A DNA stretch of 31,075 nucleotides, taken from positions 1 to 31,075 of the forward strand of contig CAYOVG010000030.1 of NCBI GenBank assembly GCA_964407285.1, given 5' to 3'. Position 1 is the stretch's first letter. Each line of letters begins with the position of its first letter. Positions 15,959 through 24,736 of this stretch are shown piece by piece. Source of the stretch: CAYOVG01 sp964407285 (GTDB taxonomy: Bacteria > Desulfobacterota > Syntrophobacteria > Syntrophobacterales > Syntrophobacteraceae). Below the pieces are notes generated by a model, which was not told the DNA's origin, ran no database searches, and saw only the letters and a program-made list of their open reading frames with translations. Made by a program: the position numbers and the translations under genes.

Positions 15959-17779
15959 ATGATTCCCCCCCAAGAATTCATAAAGAAAATCAAGCCTTTT
16001 ACCTTCCTGTCCCGCGATGAGCTGAACATCCTCATGTCCGGGCTCGAGGTCGAGCTGTTCAAGAAGGGGAGCGTCATCTACAAGAGGGGCGAACCCCGCA
16101 AATTCGTGTACATCGTCTTCTCCGGGCTGGTCGGGCTTTTCGACGATGAAGCCGTCGATTACATAGCGAAGGGGGAGGTCTTCGGGATCATTGCTTCGGA
16201 CGGTTCCCCGTACCTTCTGACCGCCAGGGCGATCGAGGATACCGTCTGTTACATGGCGCCGGTGGAGCGGTTCAGGGAAGTCGTCGTACGGAACGAGAGG
16301 TTTTCGTCCTTCTTCACGACCTTCATCAGCAGGCAGTTCAGGTCGTTCAAGAGCATTGCGTCGGACCGGACGATGATACAGGAATCGGCTGTGGTGCTCG
16401 ATGTGGAGAAGGTGATCTACAGGCGGCCCGTCACCTGCGCGCCCGGCGAAAGCGTAGGGAACGCCGCTTCGGAAATGGACAGGGCGAAAGTCAACTCCAT
16501 CATCGTGGTGGACGATGATTTCAAACCCGTGGGGATACTCACCCATACCGACCTCAGGACGGTCCTCATCAAGGGGGATCGGACCAGCCTGGTATCGGAT
16601 TTCATGACGTCGCCCGTCGAGTCCATACCTTCGAAGACCACCGTCGTCGAGGCCTTTGCGAAGATGACCGACCTGGGGCTGGACCACCTCGTGGTGCTTC
16701 GGGAGGACCGGTTGCTCGGCGTGATAACCCGCAAGGACATCCTCCGCCACCTGCAGCCCTCCTTCTCCATTTTCTCGCTCTATAGAAAGATCAACAGGGC
16801 ACGGTCCATCGAGAAGCTGAAGGTCATCTACGAAAGCGTTCGGATGTCCGTTGCCAAGATCACCATGACCGGCCCGAACTTTTTCGACCTTTCCAAGATG
16901 ATTTCCTCCGTCTACGATGCTCTGACCGGCAAAGTCGTTCAAATTATCGCCGACGAGCTTTCATGCAAGGATTTTGTCTGGGTCCAGATGGGCAGTTCGG
17001 GAAGGAGGGAGGAGGTCATCGCCACGGATCAGGACAACGCCATAATCCACAAGGGGAACGATGCGGGCCTGTCCGGGTTTGCCGAGGCCGTTTGCGGCGC
17101 TCTCGCGGATATCGGGATTCCGAAGTGTCCCGGAGGCTACATGGCTTCCAGGCCGGAATGGAACCGGAGCGTGTCCGACTGGCGGGACCGCTTCAGGGAG
17201 TGGTTCGCCGATCCAGTACCCAACCACGTAAGGTACCTGTCGGTCTTCCTCGACATGAGGCCGGTGTACGGCGATGCGGCTATCTACCGGGAAATGCTCG
17301 AAGCCGTCAGGCAGAGCGTGTCCAGGAAGGCAGTCACTCTTTTGGTCTATGACGCCATCGAGATCCAGGCGCCCCTCGGCCTTTTCGGCATTATAGGCCT
17401 CCCCAGGGGGTTGGACGTTAAAATGGTCGGCATATACCCCATTGTAAACGGCGCCAGGGTGCTCGCCCTCGACGCCGGCATATTGGACGTAACCAATACG
17501 AAGGAACGGCTGGAAGCGCTGAACCGGGAGGGCGTCATCGGCGAAACGTTGTTTCACGATCTGCTGGAATCATACGGGTTCCTCCAGGACCTGCGGTTGA
17601 GACATCATGCCGCCTCGGTGCTTGCCGGAAAGAAAACGGACAATATCATCAACACGAAACAGCTTCCCAAGGTCGATCTGCTCATCCTCAAGGAATCCTT
17701 GAAGGTGACCGCGGCGTTTCAGAAGTTTCTGATGGATAAATACAAGGTGACGCGTCCGCCGATGGTCCGGGAACTGTAG
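15959..17779 (+). CDS. cNMP-binding/CBS/DUF294 nucleotidyltransferase-like signalling protein
   Basis: 606 residues from the ATG at 15959, with TGGAGA seven bases before; a longer frame to 15803 has no family signal. Residues ~10-120 look like a cyclic-nucleotide-binding (CRP-like) domain (FKKGSVIYKRGEPRKFVYIV). Two CBS modules follow at ~155-205 and ~215-266 (HTDLRTVLIKGDRTS; RKDILRHL). The DUF294 domain begins near 285 and has the GlnD-like nucleotidyltransferase motif GSSGRREE (345-352) with D357 and D359 in TDQDNA; the C-terminal ~150 residues are the DUF294_C part. The family is thought to sense nucleotides and modify a target protein. In many bacteria it lies beside a 3'-5' exonuclease, as here. 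The target is unknown. Confidence 0.9.
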   Translation: MIPPQEFIKKIKPFTFLSRDELNILMSGLEVELFKKGSVIYKRGEPRKFVYIVFSGLVGLFDDEAVDYIAKGEVFGIIASDGSPYLLTARAIEDTVCYMAPVERFREVVVRNERFSSFFTTFISRQFRSFKSIASDRTMIQESAVVLDVEKVIYRRPVTCAPGESVGNAASEMDRAKVNSIIVVDDDFKPVGILTHTDLRTVLIKGDRTSLVSDFMTSPVESIPSKTTVVEAFAKMTDLGLDHLVVLREDRLLGVITRKDILRHLQPSFSIFSLYRKINRARSIEKLKVIYESVRMSVAKITMTGPNFFDLSKMISSVYDALTGKVVQIIADELSCKDFVWVQMGSSGRREEVIATDQDNAIIHKGNDAGLSGFAEAVCGALADIGIPKCPGGYMASRPEWNRSVSDWRDRFREWFADPVPNHVRYLSVFLDMRPVYGDAAIYREMLEAVRQSVSRKAVTLLVYDAIEIQAPLGLFGIIGLPRGLDVKMVGIYPIVNGARVLALDAGILDVTNTKERLEALNREGVIGETLFHDLLESYGFLQDLRLRHHAASVLAGKKTDNIINTKQLPKVDLLILKESLKVTAAFQKFLMDKYKVTRPPMVREL

Positions 17780-17941
17780 AGCTCCGCCCCGGCGCCTATG
17801 GAATGCCGTCCCCGCCGGCGTTCGCGCTCACGAACCGGGAGCATGCTCCTCCCATGGTTGACGACGAGCCGGACCCGCGAACCGTAAATACGCAAAGTAC
17901 GACCCTCCGGCTAATGGAGCGGAGAAGTGGGAGGGACCTCG

Positions 17942-18550
17942 ATGGATCTGCACGATACGCCGTACTGCGCCGTCGATCTCGAAACGACGGGCCTGGATGT
18001 CAAGAAGGACGAGATAATTGCTTTTGCAGGCATTCCGATGCGGCATATGAAAATCCTGGTTCACGATGCGTACTACACCCTGGTGAAGCCGCGGAAGTAC
18101 AGGCTGGAATCCATGAAATATCATGGAATAAGCGAGAGCGAACTGAGCGATGCCCCGGTCTTTAAGGATGTGGCGCAACATATCCTGGACACTCTGGACG
18201 GCGTCCTCGTAGGGCATTGCGTTGCATACGATTACGAGTTTTTGCGATTGCACTTCAAAAAAGCGGGTATCAAGCTGAAAAGACATATACTGGATATCGT
18301 ATCGGCCGAGAAGTGGCTGGTCCAGAGGAACGGATGCGTTGAGGAGCCGGATTTGAGCCTTGACGGCATGATGAGAAAATACGGCCTCAAGAGCTACTAC
18401 AGGCATAATGCTTTTGCCGACGCTTTCTTCACGGCTCAGATATTCCAGATGCAGCTCCCGGAGTTGATGCGCCATGGCGTTCACACGGTGGACGGGCTCG
18501 TCCGGATCGCCAGGCAGCAGGATTATTCCTGTCATGACCTCGCTTTCTGA
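17942..18550 (+). CDS. DEDDh 3'-5' exonuclease, DNA polymerase III epsilon-like
   Basis: 202 residues from the ATG at 17942, six bases after GGGAGGG. Exo I is AVDLETTG (D12, E14), Exo II is GHCVAYDYEF (D97) and Exo III is YRHNAFADAFFTAQ (H155, D160), so all five DEDDh residues are present. It is a stand-alone exonuclease without a polymerase or RecQ-like domain. Its neighbour is the CBS/DUF294 gene 162 bp upstream on the same strand, a pairing seen in many Proteobacteria. The reason for the pairing is not known to me; processing of a nucleic acid or of small nucleotides is possible. Confidence 0.88.
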   Translation: MDLHDTPYCAVDLETTGLDVKKDEIIAFAGIPMRHMKILVHDAYYTLVKPRKYRLESMKYHGISESELSDAPVFKDVAQHILDTLDGVLVGHCVAYDYEFLRLHFKKAGIKLKRHILDIVSAEKWLVQRNGCVEEPDLSLDGMMRKYGLKSYYRHNAFADAFFTAQIFQMQLPELMRHGVHTVDGLVRIARQQDYSCHDLAF

Positions 18551-18931
18551 TGCTTCCCGCACGGCGGGGGGATGTAAGTCGTGTGGGATTCGGGAGATCG
18601 GGTGGAGTTCTTCGATGTTCCGGGGCTGGTGGTAAAGCTGTTCAGGATTGGTTATTATACTGAACGTAGCGGGCAATCAGATGCCCGATGCTCGATTCCG
18701 GATGCCGTCAACAGACTGCCTCATCCGGTATCGGCGCTCCTTCAGATGGGAAGAACGGCGCCGTCGGCTAGTGCGCCCGAACTTCCGGTCCGGATGGTCC
18801 GATCTTCCGCGGCAAATGGCCGTTCCCATGTCACCATGTCACCGGCGGCGCCTCTGCAAGGTTTACTTTCATTTGCCGATTTGTTAAGGGGTTTTGGTAA
18901 TTTGTAGTCTTTACGCTTTGGGAGGTTCCAT
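18551..18931. other. spacer upstream of the type II secretion locus, no gene seen
   Basis: About 380 bp without a convincing coding frame. TATACT near 18655 could be a -10 but lacks a matching -35. CATGTCAC is repeated directly near 18827-18843. A GG-N10-GC pair at 18844-18857 resembles the sigma-54 spacing but matches the flanking consensus poorly. The promoter of the gsp operon probably lies here, though it cannot be fixed by eye. Confidence 0.4.
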
Positions 18932-20632
18932 ATGTCCGCTTCACGGTCTTTGATGAAGGCTTTCGATGAGGAATTGAGGCTCACGGAAGAGCAGACGGGT
19001 GAGTTGCAGATTTCGTTCGTGAGGAATGGGATTCCGTTGATGGATGCATTCGAGCGAATCGGGGTCACGGATGAGCATCGCATATTGAAAGTGGTTGCAG
19101 AGCACGTGAGGCTGCCTCTGCTGGAGAGGGAGGATTATCCGGAAAAACCCGTTCTACTGGAGGGCGTCTCCATGCACTTCCTTAGAAAGCATGCAATACT
19201 GCCCATCCAGGTGGGGAGCGGACGCGCCAGGATCGTGGTGAGCAATCCTTTCGACCTTTCCCTGCTCAACATCCTGGAGAACTATTTCTCGGATATGCAG
19301 GTGGAATTGTGCCTCGGCCAGAGGGAGGAAATCCGTACGGCTATCGACCGGCTCTATGGGACTGCGGCTCGTGAAGCCGAAGCCCAGTCCAGGGGTGTGG
19401 ACGGAGTCACCCTGGATACGGGGGGGTATGAGGACGACCTGGAGCACCTGCGGGGATTGGCTCAGGAGGCCCCTATCGTCCGGCTCGTGAACGTCTTGAT
19501 TTCGCGGGCGCTCGACATGCGCGCATCGGACATCCATTTCGAGCCTTTCGGGCATACCTTCCAGGTGCGGTGCCGCGTGGACGGGGTGCTCTACGATCTG
19601 GATCAGCCGCAGAAGAATATGCAGGCCGCCATCATCAGCCGCTTGAAACTCATGGCCAATCTCAATATCGCGGAGCGTCGCCTGCCCCAGGACGGACGAA
19701 TCAAACTCAGGTTCGGGAACCGCCAGGTGGACATCCGCGTTTCCACGGCCCCGACCATCTACGGGGAAAGCGTGGTGCTGAGGCTCCTTTCCCAAGACAA
19801 CGCCGACTATGACATGCAATCGCTCGGCATGGACGAACACCAACTCACCATCGTACAGGAATTGATCGAGAGGCCCTTCGGGATCATCCTGGTTACCGGC
19901 CCCACCGGTTCCGGAAAAACCACCACGCTCTACACGGCCTTGAAGAAACTCAATTCCGTCACCCGCAAGATCATAACCGTCGAAGACCCGGTCGAATACC
20001 AGATCGACGGCATCAACCAGATCCAGGTGAAACCCCAGATCGACCTCACGTTCGCCAACGCGCTGCGCTCCCTGGTCCGGCAGGACCCCGATGTGCTCCT
20101 GATCGGCGAGGTGCGCGACAAGGAGACGGCTGATATCGCGATCGAATCCGCCCTGACCGGGCACCTTGTGCTCTCCACCCTGCATACGAACGATGCGCCC
20201 GGCGCGATCACGCGACTGCGCGACCTGGGGATCGAATCGTTTCTGATTGCCGATTCCATGCTGGCCGTCATGGCCCAGCGCCTGATCAGAGTCCTGTGCA
20301 ACAACTGCAAGGAACCCTACACTGCGCGCGAGATGGATCTGTCCCGGATGAGGCAGGTCATTCCCGATCTTCCGTCCGACACGACCCTTTATCAGAACAA
20401 GGGGTGCGATAAGTGCGGGCACACCGGGTTCAAAGGCCGCCAGGGCATTTATGAAATCCTTTCCATAACGGATTCCGTACGGTCCGGCATCATCGCCGAA
20501 AAAGACGCGGGAAGTTTGGCCAGGCTGGGTTCCCAGGAGGGATACCGTCCTCTTCTCCACCACGGATACCGCAAAGTGCTCAACGGCGTGACCACGCTTT
20601 CCGAAGTGCTTCGCGTGACGAGCCTGATGTAG
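18932..20632 (+). CDS. gspE: type II secretion ATPase GspE
   Basis: 566 residues, starting at the ATG at 18932 six bases after GGGAGG. GspE is the cytoplasmic hexameric ATPase that drives pseudopilus assembly. An N-terminal GspE-N domain (to ~140) precedes the core: RASDIHFEP (198-205), Walker A GPTGSGKT (323-330), Asp box, Walker B DPDVLLIGE (385-393), and His box GHLVLSTLHTND (410-421). The four zinc cysteines are C456, C459, C492 and C495 (CNNC and CDKC). It heads the operon gspE-F-H-I-J-K-L-M-D. Confidence 0.96.
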   Translation: MSASRSLMKAFDEELRLTEEQTGELQISFVRNGIPLMDAFERIGVTDEHRILKVVAEHVRLPLLEREDYPEKPVLLEGVSMHFLRKHAILPIQVGSGRARIVVSNPFDLSLLNILENYFSDMQVELCLGQREEIRTAIDRLYGTAAREAEAQSRGVDGVTLDTGGYEDDLEHLRGLAQEAPIVRLVNVLISRALDMRASDIHFEPFGHTFQVRCRVDGVLYDLDQPQKNMQAAIISRLKLMANLNIAERRLPQDGRIKLRFGNRQVDIRVSTAPTIYGESVVLRLLSQDNADYDMQSLGMDEHQLTIVQELIERPFGIILVTGPTGSGKTTTLYTALKKLNSVTRKIITVEDPVEYQIDGINQIQVKPQIDLTFANALRSLVRQDPDVLLIGEVRDKETADIAIESALTGHLVLSTLHTNDAPGAITRLRDLGIESFLIADSMLAVMAQRLIRVLCNNCKEPYTAREMDLSRMRQVIPDLPSDTTLYQNKGCDKCGHTGFKGRQGIYEILSITDSVRSGIIAEKDAGSLARLGSQEGYRPLLHHGYRKVLNGVTTLSEVLRVTSLM

Positions 20633-20689
20633 CGTACGGAAGGACACAAGTCGCTCATGGACGATGAGAATGCGCCCATGTCCCGCGCG

Positions 20690-20727
20690 AACCCGAACTC
20701 GCAACCCGTAAGCCGTAACCCGCAACC
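20690..20727. repeat. degenerate heptanucleotide tandem repeat AACCCGY
   Basis: Five units run back to back between gspE and gspF: AACCCG, AACTCGC, AACCCGT, AAGCCGT and AACCCGC, followed by AACC. Runs of this type occur between genes in many bacteria. A similar string (AACTCTAACCCGACAGTCCG) lies inside the N-terminus of gspJ. Confidence 0.6.
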
Positions 20728-20748
20728 TTCCGAATAAGGTGTGTTTGA

Positions 20749-21936
20749 ATGGGATATTTCCAGTATAAGGCCCGCGACGGCGGGGGAGAAGTACATCAAG
20801 GGGTTATGGAAGCCGCCACCGAGATGGAGGCGGTCAGAAAGCTCAAGTCGGGCAGGCTTTATCCGATCAGGATAAAGCCGGTGCGTTCGCAGAGCTTTCG
20901 TTCGGTGCCCGAGGAGCATATTATCCGGCTTTTTCTTGATCTGTCGGAGCTTCTTGGCGCGGGGCTTCCGGTGGACCGCGCCCTTGCGCTGATCAGCACG
21001 AGCCAGACGCACAAGACTTTTAGGAGGATCGTCCAGAGCTTGCTGGAGGACGTCCAGGGCGGGAACGATCTTTCGGATGCGCTCGGCAAGCATCGCGGAG
21101 TCTTCGGAGAACTGCCCTCCCACATGATACGCGCCGGCGAGGCGAGCGGGACCCTTGCCGCCATCCTCAAGCGCATCGGGATGTACATGGAGCAGCGCAG
21201 GGTATTCAAGCAGAACCTGATGTCCGCTCTCATCTATCCGTCCATACTGCTGATCATGAGTCTCCTTTCGGTGATAGTGCTGCTTGTGTACGTCATCCCG
21301 AAATTCGCTCAGATTTTCGAAGATCTTCACCAGAAGATCCCGTTCCTCACGCGGGTGCTCCTCAATACGGGCGTCGTGATAACGGACTACGGATGGATAT
21401 TCCCCGTGCTGCTGCTGGTTGGGTTTTTCGGGGGACGCTACGCCTACAAGCGCCCGGCGGTCCGGGAGAAGATTGATCAACTGCTGCTGCGCATCCCCTT
21501 TTCGCGCTATCTTATCCTGCAGAGCGAACTGACCAGGTTCTGCCGCACTCTCGGAACGATGCTCCAGGCAGGGGTGCCGCTGCTGCGCGCCCTGAACCTC
21601 GGCGACCAGCTCATCGTGAACACTGCCCTCAAGCAGGCCCTCTTCCCTTTGCATCGGGAAATCAAAATGGGACATTCTATGAGCAACTTCTTTCGTTCCA
21701 ACGACCTGTTCCCGGTCCGGATCGGGACGATGCTGCGTATTGCGGAGGAGCAGGGCAACCTGGGGGAGGGGTTGCTCAACCTGGGGGATTACTTCGAGAG
21801 AGAATTGCAGAAGCGCCTCCAGCGGCTCATGTCGTTCATGGAGCCTGCGGTCATCATATTCACCGGTCTGATCATCGGCGCAATGGTGCTCAGCATGTTT
21901 ACGGCGATTCTCGGAATCAACGAAATCCAGTTCTGA
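20749..21936 (+). CDS. gspF: type II secretion inner-membrane protein GspF
   Basis: 395 residues, the normal size. It is the polytopic core of the secretion platform. The start MGYFQYKARDGGGEVHQGVMEA is typical of the family. Two T2SSF domains repeat (about 60-185 and 265-385; LSELLGAGLPVDRAL and CRTLGTMLQAGVPLLRAL). Three membrane spans lie near 162-190, 208-232 and 360-388. It starts 117 bp after gspE, with AAGGTG before the ATG. Confidence 0.95.
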   Translation: MGYFQYKARDGGGEVHQGVMEAATEMEAVRKLKSGRLYPIRIKPVRSQSFRSVPEEHIIRLFLDLSELLGAGLPVDRALALISTSQTHKTFRRIVQSLLEDVQGGNDLSDALGKHRGVFGELPSHMIRAGEASGTLAAILKRIGMYMEQRRVFKQNLMSALIYPSILLIMSLLSVIVLLVYVIPKFAQIFEDLHQKIPFLTRVLLNTGVVITDYGWIFPVLLLVGFFGGRYAYKRPAVREKIDQLLLRIPFSRYLILQSELTRFCRTLGTMLQAGVPLLRALNLGDQLIVNTALKQALFPLHREIKMGHSMSNFFRSNDLFPVRIGTMLRIAEEQGNLGEGLLNLGDYFERELQKRLQRLMSFMEPAVIIFTGLIIGAMVLSMFTAILGINEIQF

Positions 21937-21948
21937 GGAACCTGCCTT

Positions 21949-22407
21949 ATGGTCCACGATGGAAAGCAAGGGTTTACTCTTCTTGAACTCATAGTGGTGC
22001 TCGTTATTATTACGGTGCTGCTGGGTATGGTCGGCCCGCGCGTCGGGAGCGGCTGGAAGCGTATGGAGGAGCGCGAGTTTTTGCAGGATTTCGGCCATAC
22101 GCTGAGGAAAGCGCGTATTTATGCCATGAATTCCGGCAGGGTCGTTTTTTTCCGCATCCGGGGAGGAGGGGACCGCGTTTACGGGCTGGAAGAACCTCCC
22201 GGAAACACTATCCCCGCCAATGTCGATGTTTATGCCGAACACCTGGAGGTAGACCCGGATACGGGAGACCATATCGTCATCTTCTACCCGGATGGAAGCC
22301 CGTCAGGAGGGGATATCGAAGTGGTCTTCAACAAGAAGCGCTCCTATCGCATGTCGATTCATCCCCTTACCGGTGATATGCGTTGGATAAGGTTGAAGTC
22401 GCGATGA
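21949..22407 (+). CDS. gspH: type II secretion pseudopilin, GspH-like
   Basis: 152 residues. The N-terminal prepilin motif is KQG-FTLLELIVVLVIITVLLGMV, with Gly before the cut, Phe +1 and Glu +5. The region FGHTLRKARIYAMNSGRVVFFRI fits GspH/FimT, whose minor pseudopilins have this helix and strand. The typical calcium-site C-terminus of GspG is absent. It starts 12 bp after gspF, with GAGGA upstream, and overlaps the next gene by the ATGA at 22404. GspG was considered and is less likely. Confidence 0.8.
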   Translation: MVHDGKQGFTLLELIVVLVIITVLLGMVGPRVGSGWKRMEEREFLQDFGHTLRKARIYAMNSGRVVFFRIRGGGDRVYGLEEPPGNTIPANVDVYAEHLEVDPDTGDHIVIFYPDGSPSGGDIEVVFNKKRSYRMSIHPLTGDMRWIRLKSR

Positions 22408-22826
22408 GATGTCGAGGGATAGTAAGCCGAACCATGAGGAAGCCTGCATCGGGCGGTGGTTTCACCCTGGTGGAAGTGGTCGTTGCGCTGCTGGTGGGGA
22501 CCGTTATCGTGGGTGGAGTAATGGGGCTGATTTCGGCGTCGTTGCGGTACAACCAACGCATCAATGAGAAAGCCGAGGACCGGCCCATTCTGGAAGCCGC
22601 GGCCCAGGATATCCTCGTCAATCCCGACAAAGCCCTGTCGAAATCGATCGTTCCCGCGGGACTGAAGGGCGGTCCGCAGGTGGAGGTCAGGGCGATGGAA
22701 GTGTCGGACCCGGACATAGGTGTTGTCGAGAGCCGCCTGGGGACCCTTTACCGTGTAGAACTCCTCTACCGTGCGAGCAGGCTGGAATTCAGTGTAATCA
22801 TCCCCGAATCTACGGATTTTGATTGA
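22404..22826 (+). CDS. gspI: type II secretion minor pseudopilin, GspI-like
   Basis: 140 residues from the ATG at 22404, which overlaps the gspH stop. An in-frame TTG at 22383 and an ATG at 22434 are alternatives; the latter would give a normal nine-residue leader but has no ribosome binding site. The prepilin motif is GGG-FTLVEVVVALLVGTVIVGGVMGL with Glu +5. The length and the order between gspH and gspJ support GspI; the C-terminal half is poorly conserved. Confidence 0.78.
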   Translation: MRCRGIVSRTMRKPASGGGFTLVEVVVALLVGTVIVGGVMGLISASLRYNQRINEKAEDRPILEAAAQDILVNPDKALSKSIVPAGLKGGPQVEVRAMEVSDPDIGVVESRLGTLYRVELLYRASRLEFSVIIPESTDFD

Positions 22827-22838
22827 CATGGAACGGTA

Positions 22839-23651
22839 ATGATATTATCGAAAGAACCCAGAGAGACAGGAATTCGAAACTCTAACCCGACAGTCCGCAA
22901 CCTTGCGGGGATTGGAGGGGCCAATGGTTTTACCCTGCTGGAACTGATTCTTGCAACGGTCATTTCTGCAATAATCGTCGCGATGGTGAGCGTCTCCTTC
23001 TCATTTGCCCTCCGTCTGTGGGAGCGGCATCAGAACCGGGGGAACAACGGTGCGCAACATCTTCTGGAACTTCTGGCATGGCAGATCGGTTCGTTCGATC
23101 CGATACCCGTCAGGCACGGTGACAAGAACGAGCCGATATTCATCGGCGATAAAGGCGCCATGACTCTCGTGACCAACTATTCGCTGAAGGCGCTTTCCAG
23201 GGGGGCTCCGGTAATTGCCCGCTACGTGTATTCTCCGAAGGAAAGACTGGTTTACTATGGGGAGATGCCTCTCAATACCGATAAAGACTATATTGCGAAG
23301 TTCCTGGAAATGACTCCGCCGGGCAACGATCCCTCCATTTCTTTCTTTTCTCTCGATGTGGCGGACTTTTCCATTGAATACCTGGAGAGGCCGGAGGGGT
23401 TGAAGGCCGATAAGAAGAAACAAAGAGCGGAAGCCAGGAAGAGGAATCAGCAGGCTGCCGGCGCCGGCGGCGAAGAGCCGGCGAAGCTGAAGAAAAAAGA
23501 CAATGGAGAAGGATGGGAGGGAGATCTTACAGGTTTTGACGGCATTATTGTCAGCCTGACCCCGGTTGACGGCTCGCGGCCGTTGTCGCGCGTCGTGATT
23601 CCGGGCTTTCTGGATTTCCAGACACTGGTGTCTTCAGATGCTAAGAAATAA
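22839..23651 (+). CDS. gspJ: type II secretion minor pseudopilin, GspJ-like
   Basis: 270 residues, longer than the usual ~200. The prepilin motif NG-FTLLELILATVISAIIVAMV is preceded by an unusually long leader of about 30 residues. Residues ~187-228 form a Lys/Arg/Glu-rich low-complexity stretch (ADKKKQRAEARKRNQQ, then GEEPAKLKKKDNGEG). The rest, including FDGIIVSLTP and PLSRVVIPG, agrees with the GspJ fold. The DNA of the leader resembles the AACCCG repeat upstream of gspF. It overlaps gspK by 14 bp. Confidence 0.82.
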   Translation: MILSKEPRETGIRNSNPTVRNLAGIGGANGFTLLELILATVISAIIVAMVSVSFSFALRLWERHQNRGNNGAQHLLELLAWQIGSFDPIPVRHGDKNEPIFIGDKGAMTLVTNYSLKALSRGAPVIARYVYSPKERLVYYGEMPLNTDKDYIAKFLEMTPPGNDPSISFFSLDVADFSIEYLERPEGLKADKKKQRAEARKRNQQAAGAGGEEPAKLKKKDNGEGWEGDLTGFDGIIVSLTPVDGSRPLSRVVIPGFLDFQTLVSSDAKK

Positions 23652-24612
23652 CCGCGGTGTTGTAATTATTGTCGTGTTGTGGGTATGTGCTCTCATAATG
23701 TGGGTAGCGCTCGAGATAAGCGCCGACAACAGGCTGCAGGGCGAGGAGGAAGCCACTTTGTGGCGAAGGTCTCAGGCCGAGTATCTGGCCATCGGCGGCG
23801 CCAACGAGGCGCTGGCGCGAATGGGAGGGGAACGCTCCCTGGATCTGGATAAGTCCCGGAGTGTGAACTGGCAGCCTGACGGACGTATCCGGGCGGTCCG
23901 CTACAACAGTGGAGACGCCTATGTGATGATCGAGGACGAGAGTGAAAAGATCAACGTCAATATGGCGGACCCGACGGTGCTGAAGAAGGTCCTGTTGAAG
24001 ACCGGACTCGATGACGACAGGGCGGAAACCGTCGCCGACGTCGTCGCCGATTTCATCGACCAGGACGAGACGCCCGGGGGCCACGGCGCTGAGCGCGACT
24101 ATTACAAGGACACGGGATTGCCGGGTTATCTTCCGTTCAATGAAAGTCTGACGAGCATAGACCAGATGTTGCTCGTGCCGGGAATTACCTCGGACCTCTT
24201 CTACGGATTTCAGCAAGCCATCGCGGAGGCGGACGGCGGTGAATCCGCCATCCCGGGCGATGTGATTTTTCCGGCGCAATTTTCCCTATTCAAGATGCTC
24301 ACCGTTTATGGTAGTAATACTGTATTACAGGATAGTGACCTGGATCTGGATTCAGACGAAAGCGGCTTCAATTCCGGAACACGGCGCGGAAGGCCGTCAC
24401 CGGGGAGGGGGAAGTCGGCATCCGGTCAACAATCGGTATTCGGCGAAATGGACGAACAGGAGACGGTGGCGTGGAGTCCGGGGGGAATATACCGTATCCT
24501 ATCGTGCGGCAGAGCCGGAACCGGCCCTCCTCCCGTCTTATTGTGCCTCATTGTTCGTTACAATCCTCAAAGCCAGGTCGGCTACGATGTGCTGTTCAGG
24601 AAACTGCTCTGA
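23638..24612 (+). CDS. gspK: type II secretion pseudopilin GspK
   Basis: 324 residues. The N-terminus MLRNNRGVVIIVVLWVCALIMWVALEIS is the GspK type, lacking Glu +5 of other pseudopilins. The GspK-specific domain shows DESEKINVNMADPTVLKKVLLKTGLDDDRAETVADVVADFIDQDE and SIDQMLLVPGI. A disordered acidic and Gly/Arg-rich stretch (~233-275, LDLDSDESGFNSGTRRGRPS) interrupts the C-terminal part. GspK sits at the pseudopilus tip with GspI and GspJ. Confidence 0.9.
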   Translation: MLRNNRGVVIIVVLWVCALIMWVALEISADNRLQGEEEATLWRRSQAEYLAIGGANEALARMGGERSLDLDKSRSVNWQPDGRIRAVRYNSGDAYVMIEDESEKINVNMADPTVLKKVLLKTGLDDDRAETVADVVADFIDQDETPGGHGAERDYYKDTGLPGYLPFNESLTSIDQMLLVPGITSDLFYGFQQAIAEADGGESAIPGDVIFPAQFSLFKMLTVYGSNTVLQDSDLDLDSDESGFNSGTRRGRPSPGRGKSASGQQSVFGEMDEQETVAWSPGGIYRILSCGRAGTGPPPVLLCLIVRYNPQSQVGYDVLFRKLL

Positions 24613-24736
24613 TTTTCGTTTTCGATCGTCCCGGTGATCGACGCTCCGGGAGCAGCGCCGGTGGAACGGTATGAAATATGCCATGGCTGCGAGAATCCGA
24701 ACTCGAAACCATTTTCCATTTAAAGAGTAACAAGGA

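Noticed and set aside
15653..16942. 429-residue frame antisense to the CBS/DUF294 gene
   Set aside because: Its composition is that of a reversed coding strand; the plus strand has full domain motifs.
18844..18857. GG-N10-GC spacing as a sigma-54 promoter for gspE
   Set aside because: The flanking bases match the TGGCAC/TTGCA consensus poorly; such spacing is common by chance in GC-rich DNA.
20449..22272. 607-residue frame antisense to gspE-gspF-gspH
   Set aside because: It spans three well-supported genes on the other strand and has no recognisable domain.
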